From assembly GCA_013398955.1 (NCBI GenBank), contig VWPU01009603.1, positions 1 through 64,000 on the forward strand: a stretch of DNA of 64,000 nt, written 5' to 3'. Positions 1 through 11,720 of this stretch are shown one piece after another. The DNA comes from Callaeas wilsoni. Its lineage: Eukaryota > Chordata > Aves > Passeriformes > Callaeidae. Below the pieces are notes generated by a model. That model ran no database searches and was not told the origin of the DNA. It saw only the letters and a list, made by a program, of their open reading frames with translations. Every line of letters begins with the position of its first letter. The first letter of the stretch is position 1. A program made the translations under genes and the position numbers.

Positions 1-200
1 GCCTCGGCCCCCGCCTCCGGGAGCGCCGCGCCGGGCGCTGCGGTCCGCGGGCAGCCGGGCGAAGCCCCGGTAACGGCGCGGGAGAGCGGCTTTTAGGGCC
101 GCCGTTACGAGTTACTGCGGGAGAGCCGCGCACCGGGCCCCGCGGGCTGTCAGAGCCCCGCCGGCCCCGGGCGGTCGCGGGCCCACGTCTTTCCATCCCT
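1..200 (+). promoter_or_regulatory. PAK2: CpG island edge and putative non-coding exon 1 of PAK2
   Basis: The first ~200 bases are extremely GC- and CpG-rich, then composition drops to the AT-richer background. This is typical of a vertebrate housekeeping promoter. The best splice donor in it is CG|GTAACG, with GT at 70-71, so a non-coding exon ending at 69 is possible. The first PAK2 coding exon has a splice acceptor just before it, so an upstream 5' UTR exon is required, and none is visible closer. The assignment to PAK2 is inference from order and strand. The transcription start may lie left of the window. Confidence 0.55.
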
Positions 201-319
201 GTGGGAAGCTGCTGCTCCGTGGGCCCCGACCCGCCTGCTCTTACAGCTCGCCGTGTTTCTGCCTTGTTTCTGTGCCTGCTTTTTGTGTTTATCTCGTCAA
301 AGCCAAGCCGGATGGGTTG

Positions 320-563
320 GAATCAGAAACGCGGGATGGTTGGTGTTGGAAGGGACCTTAAAGCTCATCCAGTTCCACGCCCTGCCGTGGCCAGGGACAC
401 CTTCCACCAGCTCAAGTTGCTCCAAGCCCCGTCCCACCTGGCCTTGGACACTTCCAGGGATGGGGCAGCCACAGCTGCTCTGGACAACCTGTGCCAGGGC
501 CTCCCCACCCTCACGGAGAACAATTTCTTGCTAATGTCTGATCTAAATGTCCTCTTAGTAGGT
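320..563 (-). mobile_element. CR1 LINE 3'-end fragment
   Basis: Reads as the reverse complement of a CR1 3' region: GGAAGGGACCTTAAAG, then GGGACACCTTCCACCAG, CACTTCCAGGGATGGGGCAGC and the segment ending near AATTTCTTGCTAATGTCTG. The element lies on the minus strand and is 5'-truncated. It is diverged and non-coding. Confidence 0.85.
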
Positions 564-3500
564 TAATGGCAATGGGGAGCCAGGAGAGTAAAGTTGGATT
601 TAGCCTGGTCCGTGTGGCAACTGCCCAAAGGCTGATTTGGGAGCAGGGAGTTCATCAGCTGCTTTCCAGGAGCAAGGCTGTGCTTTGCTGTAGCCAAAAT
701 AAACCAGTTCACGAGCTGCCCTACGGCCAGTGATGTCTGGATATGTAATATAAACATTGCTTTGGAGGTCCTGCAGCAATAGCAGCGTTAGGTGCGATTC
801 AAGCGTGGTTGAATTGGGAAGTTTTTATCATTTCTGTCTTTCTCTGGTTTTGCCTTTTTTTTGGTGTATTTTTGTACTTCAAAAAGCAGGGCCTGCTGTA
901 GAGAGTCTGAGATTTGCTTTGCACTTCGAGTGTCCTCATAATGTGAGTCCTGGAGTGGTATCTCCCTGAAAAAAACAAGGATTAGCTGATTTGTGCTTCA
1001 GTTTCTTCGTTTTAGAGACAAAGGTAATTAAACTTACAGGGATATTGTGGAGGCAGGTTAAAGCATATGTTACCAGGAAACTGGTCTGTCATTACAGGCT
1101 GAAATAAAATAGGAGGAAAGTAGAAATACAAAAATGCTATGTCGTTGTTTTATGAGTTTTTGAGTAGGATCTTTGAGGTAGTAGAAGCACTTCAAACAAA
1201 ATGCTCTGGGTAATGTATTTCAGAGGCAGGAAGAACCTCACTCTGAAGTTCACTGGTTGGATATTGCAGTTCTGGAGGCCAGAACAGAAATGCTTGACTG
1301 AGAGTAACTTGGATTTTCTGTGCTGAGTTGCATATGGAATTTGGCTCATCTTTGTACAGAGGTGGTTGTGAAAACCAAACTATCATGCTGTTAACTGTGG
1401 AATATTGGCTCTGTCTGTATATTTCGCACTTTTTATCACCATGCAGCGTATTCAGTGCATCTGAGGCTTGTGCTCTGCTGGGCAGCCCCTTGTCAGAGGC
1501 TGATTTACTGGGATGAAATTGGTGCTGGGATACAGCTGGGACCTTTGGCCGACAGTGGGAGTTCATTCCCAGAGGCACCTGCTCGTGCTCCCTCTCTGGG
1601 CTGGATGCTGGGGTAGGTGGGTGGATGCTTCAGCCACGTCAGGCAGCTCCAATCTTGGGCACGTTTTAAATGAATACCCTTTTAAAGTCCCAAGTGTGCT
1701 TGTGTTGTTGGTCAACATTTTGGTTGCGTTTAAAGGGGGAAATTATTCAAGCACGTTTGGTTTCGAAATAACTTCAGAATTAAGGGTATTGGTTGATGCT
1801 GCAGGTTTTGTTCTTGTGACAAGCAAAGCCGTAGTGAGCCCAGTCTAGGTCTGTGTGTTATTAATAAGATACTTGTGCTTCAGAGCCCTCACATCTGTCT
1901 TGGGTTGGTTTTGTTTGGGTTTTTCCCCCTTTTATGTGTTTTCTGCACGAGGAGGTTTCTGGGCTCTGAGGTTTGTGCCAGTATTTTCTCGTTCCTCACA
2001 AGACCCGCAGTTACTGACGTGTGTGAAGCAGCTCTTTGTTCTGCAAACAACCCCGAGTGACAGAAGCTGCTCCGGACGGCCCGGCCCAGGGACAGCACCA
2101 GCAGAGCTCCGAGTCCCGGCTCACACACCGGGACACGGCTTCGGAAGGGAGCTGAGCCTCCACGGCATCCGTGGGGAGATGGAAGCAGAGGCCTGGTGAT
2201 GGGGAGAGCAGGGGCAAGGAGGGGACGTGGGCAGCCAGGTACCATGGATTGCATCCGTCCTGACTGCGGCTGGCAGCTGGGAAAAGGCCGAAGGAAGGTG
2301 GTTGTGGAGCTTTGCCTTCCTTTCCTAGAAACGTGATCAAAGCCAAGGCACTCCTTTGGGCTCGGATTGATTCCGCAAGGCTCCATTTTCAGTTTCCATG
2401 CAGGCACCTCCCTTGTAAATCGAAGTGGAACGTGACTGGCTTGGAGGGCACGGTGTCCTCCCGGAGAGCTTTTTGTACCTGTCCTGGCAGTGCCAGCAGC
2501 TGAACCTTGGCAGGTGCCTTGGACGTTGCCACTGCCGAGGCGGCCGCTTGCCCTTCCAGAGGTAACCTGGGTGCCAGGCTGAGCTACCAGGCTGGCTCTA
2601 AGAAAAGATAAAGTCCAATTAATGCAGAGCTGGATTGGCTCTGCCTCTTAGCAAGGGCAGTTTGACCAGGAAGGCACCACGGAGCAGGCAGCACCTCCTG
2701 CCAGCTTTCACGAGTAGGTGGGGAAGAGAGGAGTCCTGGGGGCAAAGGACGAGAAACGCTTGGGCAGGGCACTGGTTCATTTTACCAAGGAAACACTGCA
2801 GCGTTCTCTGGAGGCCTCGGGATTCTTATCGTGCTGTGCTTTCCTGTGTCTTGAGCTTGATAAGACTTTTGCAGGCTCTTATTTGCATTTAAATGCAGGT
2901 GGTAAGAGGTAGTAGATGTTGTCAGGTGAGAAGAAATCTCCTAGTGACCTACCACGTATGAGGTGCAAATGGAGCTCAGCCTTTATTTTCAAGCTTTGCT
3001 TCACTCTTCAAGGTTTGTGACAGCTCAGAGCATGGTTTTACCTAAAGCTGTTAAAATTGTTTAAATTGTTTAAAATTGTTTAAATTTTAAGGGAAAATAA
3101 ACACTTTAGTGTTTGTATTTTGACTGGCGTAGTGGGCAGTGTCACTGTCACTGAGAGCTGGAAATGCTGGTTTTGGTCCTAGTTCTCTACCTGATTTGCC
3201 AGTTTTTTAAGTGGATCACTCTTAATGTTTTCTCAGCTGGAAATGGGGATTAACCGGGCTTTGAAAATGTCTCACCTGGCAGGCAGGGATGTAAGTGTTA
3301 AGAAGATGACTTAAAACCAAGTTTGAGTTTTTCTGTTGAGATAAATTTTGATTAGATACACTGCGAATTCATAGTAGGAAGTCCTCATGCTCTCTAAAGG
3401 TTACAGTACACTGAAATGCTCCAAAAATTGGTGAGGAAGCTCTTTCCCTTCGGGCAAAACAAGTGGATTTTGAAATTCTCAGATGGATATATCTAATTTC

Positions 3501-6500
3501 TGTTTGCGAATTTGAAAATGCTTTTAAAAATCTTCACTTCAGCTGCTAATGATGTGTTGGTGCTTAAAATTGTTTGAATGAATACACCTTACTAGGGAAA
3601 TACAGTATTTTTAATACCCATGGAAATACTGGGGGATTTGCGTAATTGATAGGTCACTGTTTCCCAAAATATCTGTGCCCAGCACCAGTGTTGGTGTAGC
3701 CCAAAGCTGAGTGATATTTGAATCTTAGGTCAAGGCTGTTCTCTCAGCTGATTAGCAAAAGTTGTTTTATATCTTTAAAGGCGTTATTTAGATAAGATAG
3801 TTTTAATTATTTTTAATTCTGTAGTTTGATTTAACACAGAAGCAGCTGTAGGAAGGAGCCAACATACTGGGGCAGCGGTGAGTGTGATTTAATAATTATT
3901 TATTAATCTTAATGCTGTGATTCAGTGTTAAGAGAGGGATTTAACATCATGTGAGTCAGAGTGAGGGCAGCTGGCAGGTGTACTACGAAATGGAAATACA
4001 CTGATAAGTTTTTCAGTTCAACTTCTACTTTTTTTTTTTCTTTCCCCTGAAGTTCTCTGCTTCCTGTTTAGGTGCTGGATGTTTGACTCAGTGTGTACCC
4101 ACTGTCAGCTTTCCCACAGCTTCTTTAACGAGTAAAATTGGAGTTATCTGATAGTGTGGGGTTTATTTTAGAAATGGGATGTTTTCTACTCTACGTTGCG
4201 TTAGTTTTTCACTTACAGTCATTTTAGAAGTGCTTTAGCTAGCAGAGGTATCTCCTGGACAAGAGCAAGAAAAAGCTGCTTCTGGAAGATGCTTTTTAAA
4301 ATCACCTTTGGATATTTAACCCATTTCCTTTTGAAAAGGTCTCCAGTAAAGTGAGAACCTGGAAGAATGACAGTATCTTTCCCCTGAGCCTGTCTATAGC
4401 AAAAGGCTGTTTAAAGGGATCTGGGGATTTGGGCTCCAGGCAGGACCTGGCTGGGCAGATTCTTGTGGAAACAGCTCATTGGCAGGGGCTTCAGCTTGTG
4501 AATGATCTGCTTTAGAGTGAAAAATAACCAGCTGTTTAGTAAGTCACGTTAATGCTTGAAAGTGAGTGACTTTTAAAATTCAAAACCGTTGCTTAAAAGG
4601 TAAACTTGGTATTTTATAGTTGTGTTAAATAAGCTGAGTGCTTGAGATTTTACCAGGACGTTAAATCCACCTGCTGGCATTAATTTCGACAGAAATATGT
4701 GACCAAGAAGTTGTTACTCGGGGCCACCTGGGCAGGTGGCACCAGCCCCGGTTTGGGTTTTGCCCTTCCCCAGCCCCAAACCAGTTGTTCCAGTCATCCC
4801 AGTGTCCCTCTGTGGCATCCCTGCATGCGGGGATCCATGTCAGGGAATGGACTGCTGGAAAAGGAATCCCTGATGTTCAACTTGGCTTGGGAATGTTGCT
4901 GAGTGATCTGACACTAATGGTTTGTAACAACCTGGGCGTGTGTCTGGCTTTCTGCTCCTCCTGCCTTTTTCACGTGTTTCCTGAGCCTTTGGGAATGCTG
5001 CTTCAGATCAAACACAAAAATGAACAAGATCTCGCAAAATACCACCATCGTTTTCTGTGGCGTAGCAAATAGGCCTCTGATGTTGTTAAATGATTTTTTT
5101 ACTTTGAAAAAGCCTTTTATTTTCGATGTGTGAAATGCTAGCTGTCACTATTACAAAAATAAATTATGTGAAATCTTTGATTTGTCAGAGCTGGGGCATT
5201 ATTGCCAAGTGTGAAATATTTTCTGCTTCTACCCCTGAGTGGAAAAAGCGAAGGGAAGAGTGAAGTCCGGGATTTTCAAAGCTATTTAGCAACGAGAACA
5301 GTTAATTTTAATCTGATGCCAACGTGCTAAGGCTCTTTGATACTAGTGCCCAAGCTTAGGAAGTAATTCTTTGTGGTAAAGAGAGCCCTGACTGCTGCAG
5401 CCAGGAAATTCAGGCAAGTACCTCCTCCTGATTTTTGGGATGAGGCTATTTCGCAGTAACCCAAGTATGTGTTGGCTGAGGACTCATTGCTTTTGTGACC
5501 GCTGCTTTTTCTTTTCAGCCCTTTTGGGCCTATTTACAGGGATTTTATATATTTTTTAAATGTTTTTTTTCTTAGAGGGAATTGGTGTTGAGATTTTTAG
5601 ATGTAGATTATTTTCCCAGGTAGCTGCTGGAAGCAAAAAATAAAAATTCACTATAGTTCAGTAGAGCTGGTTTGGGTGATTTCTTCGCAAGCAGGGCTAT
5701 GTGTGTTTTAATATGTGGTTGTGATGTCTTTTATTTTCTTACTCATTAATAATTATTGCATCGTAAGATACTTTACTTCTGAGAGGCATAATTCTCATTC
5801 TGCTTGGCTTGTTGTGTGCATGCTGGACAGTCTTTTTGCAGCACCAGGAAATGTACTCAGTCTTGGTAAACCTGGATGGAGTTTTGCCGTGGAAGAAGTT
5901 AAGGCTTCTGGTGAATCTATAAATCCACATCAATCTGACTAGAACTTGGAGCATCTCATATAATAAAGTTTAACTGTCTTAAAAAAAAATTAGAAAGAAG
6001 AGTTAGAGAATAAACTGAAAGAATGAGGGATAAGTGAAAATATTGAGATGAAATAGTTTTTAATTTACTTTGATTTGTGGTAGTGATGACTTTGTTACTC
6101 CTGCAAAACAAAATTTTTACAAACACCATCAGGAGATTTAAATTACTTTTTTTTTCATTCCCTCATTGCTTCTAAGAGATACTTGTCAGACACATGGTTG
6201 GCACTGAGTTTTATCTTGTAACACTTTGGGCAGGGCTCCTTGGAGATGTTTCTTGCTCCTGGGATTGAAGATCTTTGGCAGGAAGTCTTTGGCAGCACCT
6301 TTGCTAAGGTTGGCTAAGAGACTGATGGTGGATGCACTTTAGTTCCTCAGCACTTCCAAAGCCCATGGACCAACGAGATGCCAGCTTTCTAAATTTAAAC
6401 ACATCTGAGCTGGAGAAAACTTTGTTTCAAGGAGCTTGGTCAAGACTGGAAATAGATGTGACTTTCATTTCAGCTGCTCTGCTTAACAAGAGTGACCGTG

Positions 6501-6701
6501 TTCCCTGCGCTGCTGAAGCAGCTTTTGCTGCCCAACCCTGCAAGGTTTTGTCAAATAATTTGTCAGTAATCCTCCGCACTTGGGATCTTCATTGTCCCTT
6601 TCTCTTGGTCGTGTTTTTAATTTCCTAAATGAGATGCGGATGCCATCAGTGCTTTCTTCTGATTTCTCACTCACTGTCTCTGTGCTCACACGAACCTGGT
6701 T

Positions 6702-6857
6702 GTAGAATCCCAAGATGGTTTGGCTTGGAAGGGACCTTAAAACCCATCCAGTCCCACCCTCTGCCACCTGCAGGGACACCTTCCACCATCCCAGGCAGGT
6801 CCAAACCCTGTCCAACCTGGCCTTGGACACTTCCAGGGATGGGGCAGCCACAGCTGG
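6702..6857 (-). mobile_element. CR1 LINE 3'-end fragment
   Basis: Begins with the reverse complement of the CR1 tail (TAGAATCCCAAGATGG), then GGAAGGGACCTTAAAACCC and CACTTCCAGGGATGGGGC. About 155 bp of a 5'-truncated minus-strand copy in PAK2 intron 1. Confidence 0.85.
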
Positions 6858-9689
6858 TTGACAGTGGGTGATGGGCTGTTTCCCAGTGAGCAGAGTGGGA
6901 CAGACTGGTGGCAAGGGGCTGCTCACACTGATATTCTGTGGACTCTGGCTTTGCTGCCAAGTTTAATAGAGGTCTTTATCTCCGTTTTACTCTATTGAAA
7001 TGGCTTACTGAAATTTGCTTCCTGTTTTCTTAACAATTGAAAGGACCCGAGAAAATTTTCCTTTAGATGACACACTCTTGGAAAACTGACCACTTCTAAA
7101 GGTATGGCCTTCTTTCATAGTCACAACAAAATTTATGAAGAGAATAATTGGTGATGTTGTTTTTTGGTGTTTTTTTTTTTTTTTTTAAATTAAAAAATTT
7201 ATGCATTTAGATTTTCATAAACACAAAAAGTGTAAGTCTTCCATGCTCATTTGTTGCAGCAAAAATTTTTTTATATGCATATTTCTATGTTCACCTTCAC
7301 TGGTAGCACCTACTGGTATTGTGAATTAAAAAGAGGAAGATTTGGAAGGCGTCACGTTGTGCTGGGTGATGTGAGTTGCCTGATGTGGTGACTGCAGCGT
7401 CATTGTGGTGGATACTTGCTTAGTGGGAGGACTCTGTTAAATGGGTTTTTGGAGCTGGGATGTGGCCCAGGATTTGCTTGGGCTGCTGTTTGCATCCTTC
7501 TGGCTGAAGGAATGGATTCTTAGTGCTGCCTCCCCTCACCCTCCTGTGATGAGGACTCAGCGAGGCTGGAGGTGAAGGCAGTGCTGCGATTTGTCTTCAG
7601 TTCTTGTGCTGATGGCACAGCACGAGTGATGCCTGATGTTTTTCCATCATTATCATCGTGCATCCCTTGCAGTGGAATTAAAGCCCTGCGATAAGTGCTG
7701 TCTCTCTTATTTCTATTAAAATAAATAGCTTTAATTTGCAGCTGGGGTGGTGTGTGTGCATGAGGACGTCATGGACAGACACCTCCGAGTCGTAGTTGAG
7801 TTGTGTTTTGTGGATGTCAGACATTGGTCTTGGAGGTCTGTTCTGTGTAAGTTCAGTCTCACCCTCATACATCTTCATCTGCTTTATGATTGCACAGCTT
7901 TATTGAGGCAAGATAATAAGGTGGGACTGGGTCTGAGAGCTGCATCCTTTTGGTGTGGAAATGCCTGAGCCTCGTGGAAATGCATCTTCTGGAGCTTTAC
8001 TCTTGCTCTCTCATATTTCACTGATATCTTCTAGTTCTGCCTGTAGGAATGCCATTCATGGTTTAACGAACAGGCACAGTTACCTGTGCTTGTGTGTTAA
8101 ACTCAGAATTTGTTCAACAATAGAAGTAGGTTTTTTCAAGTCTTTTGCAGCTTTCTAAGTGCGATATTATGTTTTGCCAACTGTTTCAATATTATTTTAA
8201 CTTGACAGCTTCCTTTGGAAGCTCTTCAGATTCCCAGGGTGCTGGTTATCCTGCCTGGTTGTAGTTTTCACAGGCCTTTTGTCTGTTCAGTTGGTAACTG
8301 TGTTCTTCATTTTGTATTTTTATTTTTTAAAAAAGTGTTTCATTCTTGAGCTGTAAAATCAATTTTTGTGGCTGTGGTGCTGCTGCATCCGATATAAACA
8401 GCCATGGATAGTAACTCCCTCAAAGTGTACTAATATTGGTGGGATGTATTAAATCACTTTGGAAACTGAATTTGTTTAACCACTCACAATTGGCATTTAA
8501 ACCACTGTACATTTATTTAAATATCTGTGTTTAGGGTATTTTTATCATACATTTGATTTGCTAATTGTAAGTAGTGTATGGGGTAGTCAAGTTAACAGAT
8601 ATGTTGGGGCTTTTCATATTTTTTCCCTACTTACTGGCTCCTATACTTGTCCTGTAGGCCTGGCAAAAATTAATTTCCACATCAGTATAAGAATTATTTA
8701 TATATTTTGAAATATGATTATAGTTTCATGCTTTTTTGGCTGTTTAATATATTTTGATTTGTAGCTTGTGCACCAGTTCTAGTTGGTTTGGATTCCTTTT
8801 CTTTGGCATTTTAGATAAAAACCTGTTTATGGGTGAGAAGAGTGAGAGGCGTAGTTTTACTAGGAATGACTTAAAAAAGAAGAATCAGAAAGTTAGTTTA
8901 AAAACTCATTCTGGGAGCCAGTATTCTAAGTGGAAATTGTTATTTCCAGTGTGCAAATGAGTGCTCGGGCTCCCTGAAAGGCATACAAGAACATCAGCCC
9001 AAATTTCAGGGAATTTGCTGCGTTAAGCTGTAAGTGAATGTGCTGCTTGTATGTGTGCAAGTAGTTTTAAAGTAGTAAATCTGTAAGAGCACACGAGGAG
9101 AACTCTGGCAGTGTCACATCAGGAGTACTGCAGCGTGAACTGCGGCGAGGGATTTCCAGAGCACCTCTGCCTTGCTCATCTTTCCCCTTTTTTGAGGAAA
9201 ACATTATTACAGTACTTTGCTTTTCTGTTTAGGCATCCAGGTCTGATGTTCAGAGTTGTATCTGAGTATCCAGGATAATCTGAGTTTGTGGCAGCTGTGC
9301 TTTGTACTTTTTGTGCTGTTTATTTTGTCTTGAAATAATGGGGAAGGAGTTGCCTGGGGTGTTGTGCACCGGCTGCAGAATTGGTTGTATACCTCATCTA
9401 GGTACTTCACCTCTCCTAATAGACCTAAATATGCCCGGAAAAAATAAAATGAGGGGTCGTGTCCTTGTATAAAATCTGTAAAACTTCAAACCTCATCAGT
9501 GTAATGAGGTTCTCTCCGAATGTGGCAGTCTTGAAGCGCTCGTGCAGACGCTGTGGCAGGAGTGTGAGCGAGGTTTTGCCACTGAGCTCTGTGAGTATTT
9601 TGCTGAGATCTGATTTCATCCTGAGCTGCTGTTGGCAGGGAAATATTGGGGTGACTCTTCCTGAGCATGGTGCTTTCTCATTTAATTAA

Positions 9690-10182
9690 AGGATACCTCT
9701 GGGAATATTGCATCCCGCTCTGGAGTCCTCAGCAGAAGAAATGTGGACCTGTTAAAGTAAGTCCAGAGGAGGCCGTGGAGATATTCCGAGAGCTGGAGCT
9801 TCTCTACTCTGGACACAGGCTGGGAGAACTGGGGGTCTCCAGCCTGGAGAAGAGCAGGGTCCAGGGAAGACCTTCCAATGTCTAAAGGGGGATTGTAAAA
9901 AAGATGGAGAGGCTTTTTACACGGGCATATTGCAATAGTACAACGAGGAATAGTTTTACAATAAAAGAGAAGAGATTTAGATGGGATATTGGGAAGAAAT
10001 TTTTCCATGGGAGGGTGGTGAGGCCCTGGCACAGGCTGTCCAGAGAAGCTGTGGCTGCCCCTGGATCCCTGGAAATGTTCCAGGCCAGGTTGGACAGGGC
10101 TTGGAGCAACCTGGGATAGTGGAAGATATTCCTGCCCGTGGCAGGGAGTGGGATGAGATGAACTTTATGGTCCCTTCCACAA
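9690..10182 (+). mobile_element. CR1 LINE fragment, longest in the window (~490 bp)
   Basis: Sense-orientation CR1. It runs from the TGGGAATATTGCATCC block through the GTGGACCTGTTAAAG, AGAGCTGGAGC and GGTGAGGCCCTGGCACAGG blocks to the GGAAGATATTCCTGCC and ATGGTCCCTTCCA 3' end. It covers the end of the reverse-transcriptase region and the 3' UTR of the family. The frame is broken, so no protein is made. Confidence 0.88.
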
Positions 10183-10258
10183 AGAGCTTTCCCAGCTATC
10201 AGCAGTGACCTTCCTGGCGCAGAAGTGGAACGCAGCAGGGAACCCTACTCGTGGAGAA

Positions 10259-10317
10259 GTTTCCATGTTTGAAGAAGAAGTTTCCATGTTTGAAGAAGTT
10301 TCCATGTTTGAAGAAGT
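10259..10317 (+). repeat. Short tandem triplication next to the CR1 3' end
   Basis: Three near-identical copies of GTTTCCATGTTTGAAGAA in a row, the first with an extra GAA. The array starts about 80 bp downstream of the CR1 copy. It is a small minisatellite with no predicted function. Confidence 0.85.
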
Positions 10318-11489
10318 CAGTGTAGTCTTTTGTGGCACAAATGGAATAGAGCTCTCCCGGGAGAAATGGTCTCTAGTTTCTGTGTGGTGCTGCTGGAATA
10401 CGCTTGGGAGATGAGCTGTGTCCACTGTGTCTCTGGGGGGGGTTTATTTTTGCCATGCTCAAGTGCTTTTGGTATTCACAGCTCCTGCATTTGATTTCTT
10501 GGAGCCTTTGCTCTCTCTGGCCGAATTTGTGTCCAGTGTGGGTATGAGAAAGGAAGCATCTTGAGCTGGGGCTGCGCAGGGGTTTCAGCAAACTGCTGAA
10601 CCTTTCCCAGGGGCTGTGACTCCCTGGTCAGCAGCTGTTCTGGTGTCTCCTGGGATTTCCCCCTGGCACTTTGTGGCAGGTTGGCTCTCCTGTAAGAAGA
10701 ATCGAGGGTTTGGCCCCAGGGCTGCTCTGCTGAGCTGAAGTTCCCACTATCCGCTGGTTGCTGCGGTTGGAGCAAGCCTTGGGCAGCCACTAGAGAGAAA
10801 CAAAGAGCTCTATTCTGAGTGCCTATGAAAAAGAGAGCTCTTCTGGAGGGGGGCATTTCATCTTTCCCCTTTGCCTTCTCCCTTATTATTCCTTTTTCCC
10901 TTAGCTGACATTTGACAGCTCTGCCAGCATGATGAGGGGAGTGCCAGGTCCCTTAACTTAAATTCTTTCTGATTTTGCTGCCCTCATACACACTTTGTGT
11001 TACCTCTTCTTTTTTTTTTAGTTACCTGTAATCTGGATGGGGAAGCTGTGGCCTTGCCTTACCGTTGCCCAGTGATATTTCTGGAGGTTAAAAAAGTGCT
11101 TTAGTTCTGTGTTGGGGTTACTGGTGACCCTTCTGCGCTTTGCCAGCAGCCTGAGGTTTTTAGAGCTCTGTTGTGTGTGGTGAATCTCCAGGTTAAAGAG
11201 CTGGGAATGCTGTTACCAACACAGAAATGCACCAAGCTGTACAGGTGCCTCGTGCAGGGCAGCCTTTAGTCAAATAACTTTTGCTCTGGAATGCGTGGTC
11301 TCTCCCTGCCTGTAAATGTCAGCTTTAATTAAGAGAGAATCTCAACAATGAGATGCAGACTTTTTTTTTTTAAATTTTCTTGTAAACTTTCCCTACTTGC
11401 CCTTTTCCCTATTCTTCTTTGATCTTTAGAAAACCTCAGCTATAAAAATAAAGGCTGAAAAGTGTCTGCTCGGTGGTGAAATATGAGTA

Positions 11490-11720
11490 AGCACAAACAC
11501 CCCGACTCACGGATTTGCATGCGCTGCGCCCGCCGCCGGCTGCCTTGTCTGCCTTTAGTTGACTCAGGATTTTCGGGAGGCAGAACAAGGATAATTTCCT
11601 TGTTCAGCGCTGAACAGGCTGGTCCAAACACCTTGGAGCAAATGTTATCATTATGCATCTTTGCACAATGGTTCCTTGAAGGAAAGCTCTGGCTGCGGGC
11701 TGGATAAAACGGAGCGTGGC
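11490..11720. promoter_or_regulatory. Putative intronic enhancer (motif cluster with 16-bp palindrome)
   Basis: A locally CpG-rich island inside AT-rich intron 1. Visible motifs in order: octamer ATTTGCAT at 11513-11520; GC-rich GCGCTGCGCCCG; AP-1 site TGACTCA at 11560-11566; perfect palindrome TGTTCAGCGCTGAACA at 11601-11616; TTATGCAT; C/EBP-like TTGCACAAT at 11661-11669; STAT/GAS-type TTCCTTGAA at 11672-11680. The density of consensus sites and the base-composition shift suggest a cis-regulatory element. This is inference; conservation was not tested. Confidence 0.35.

Noticed and set aside
9690..10182. Intact retrotransposon gene
   Set aside because: The CR1 copy is truncated and frame-broken; only the distal part of the element is present.
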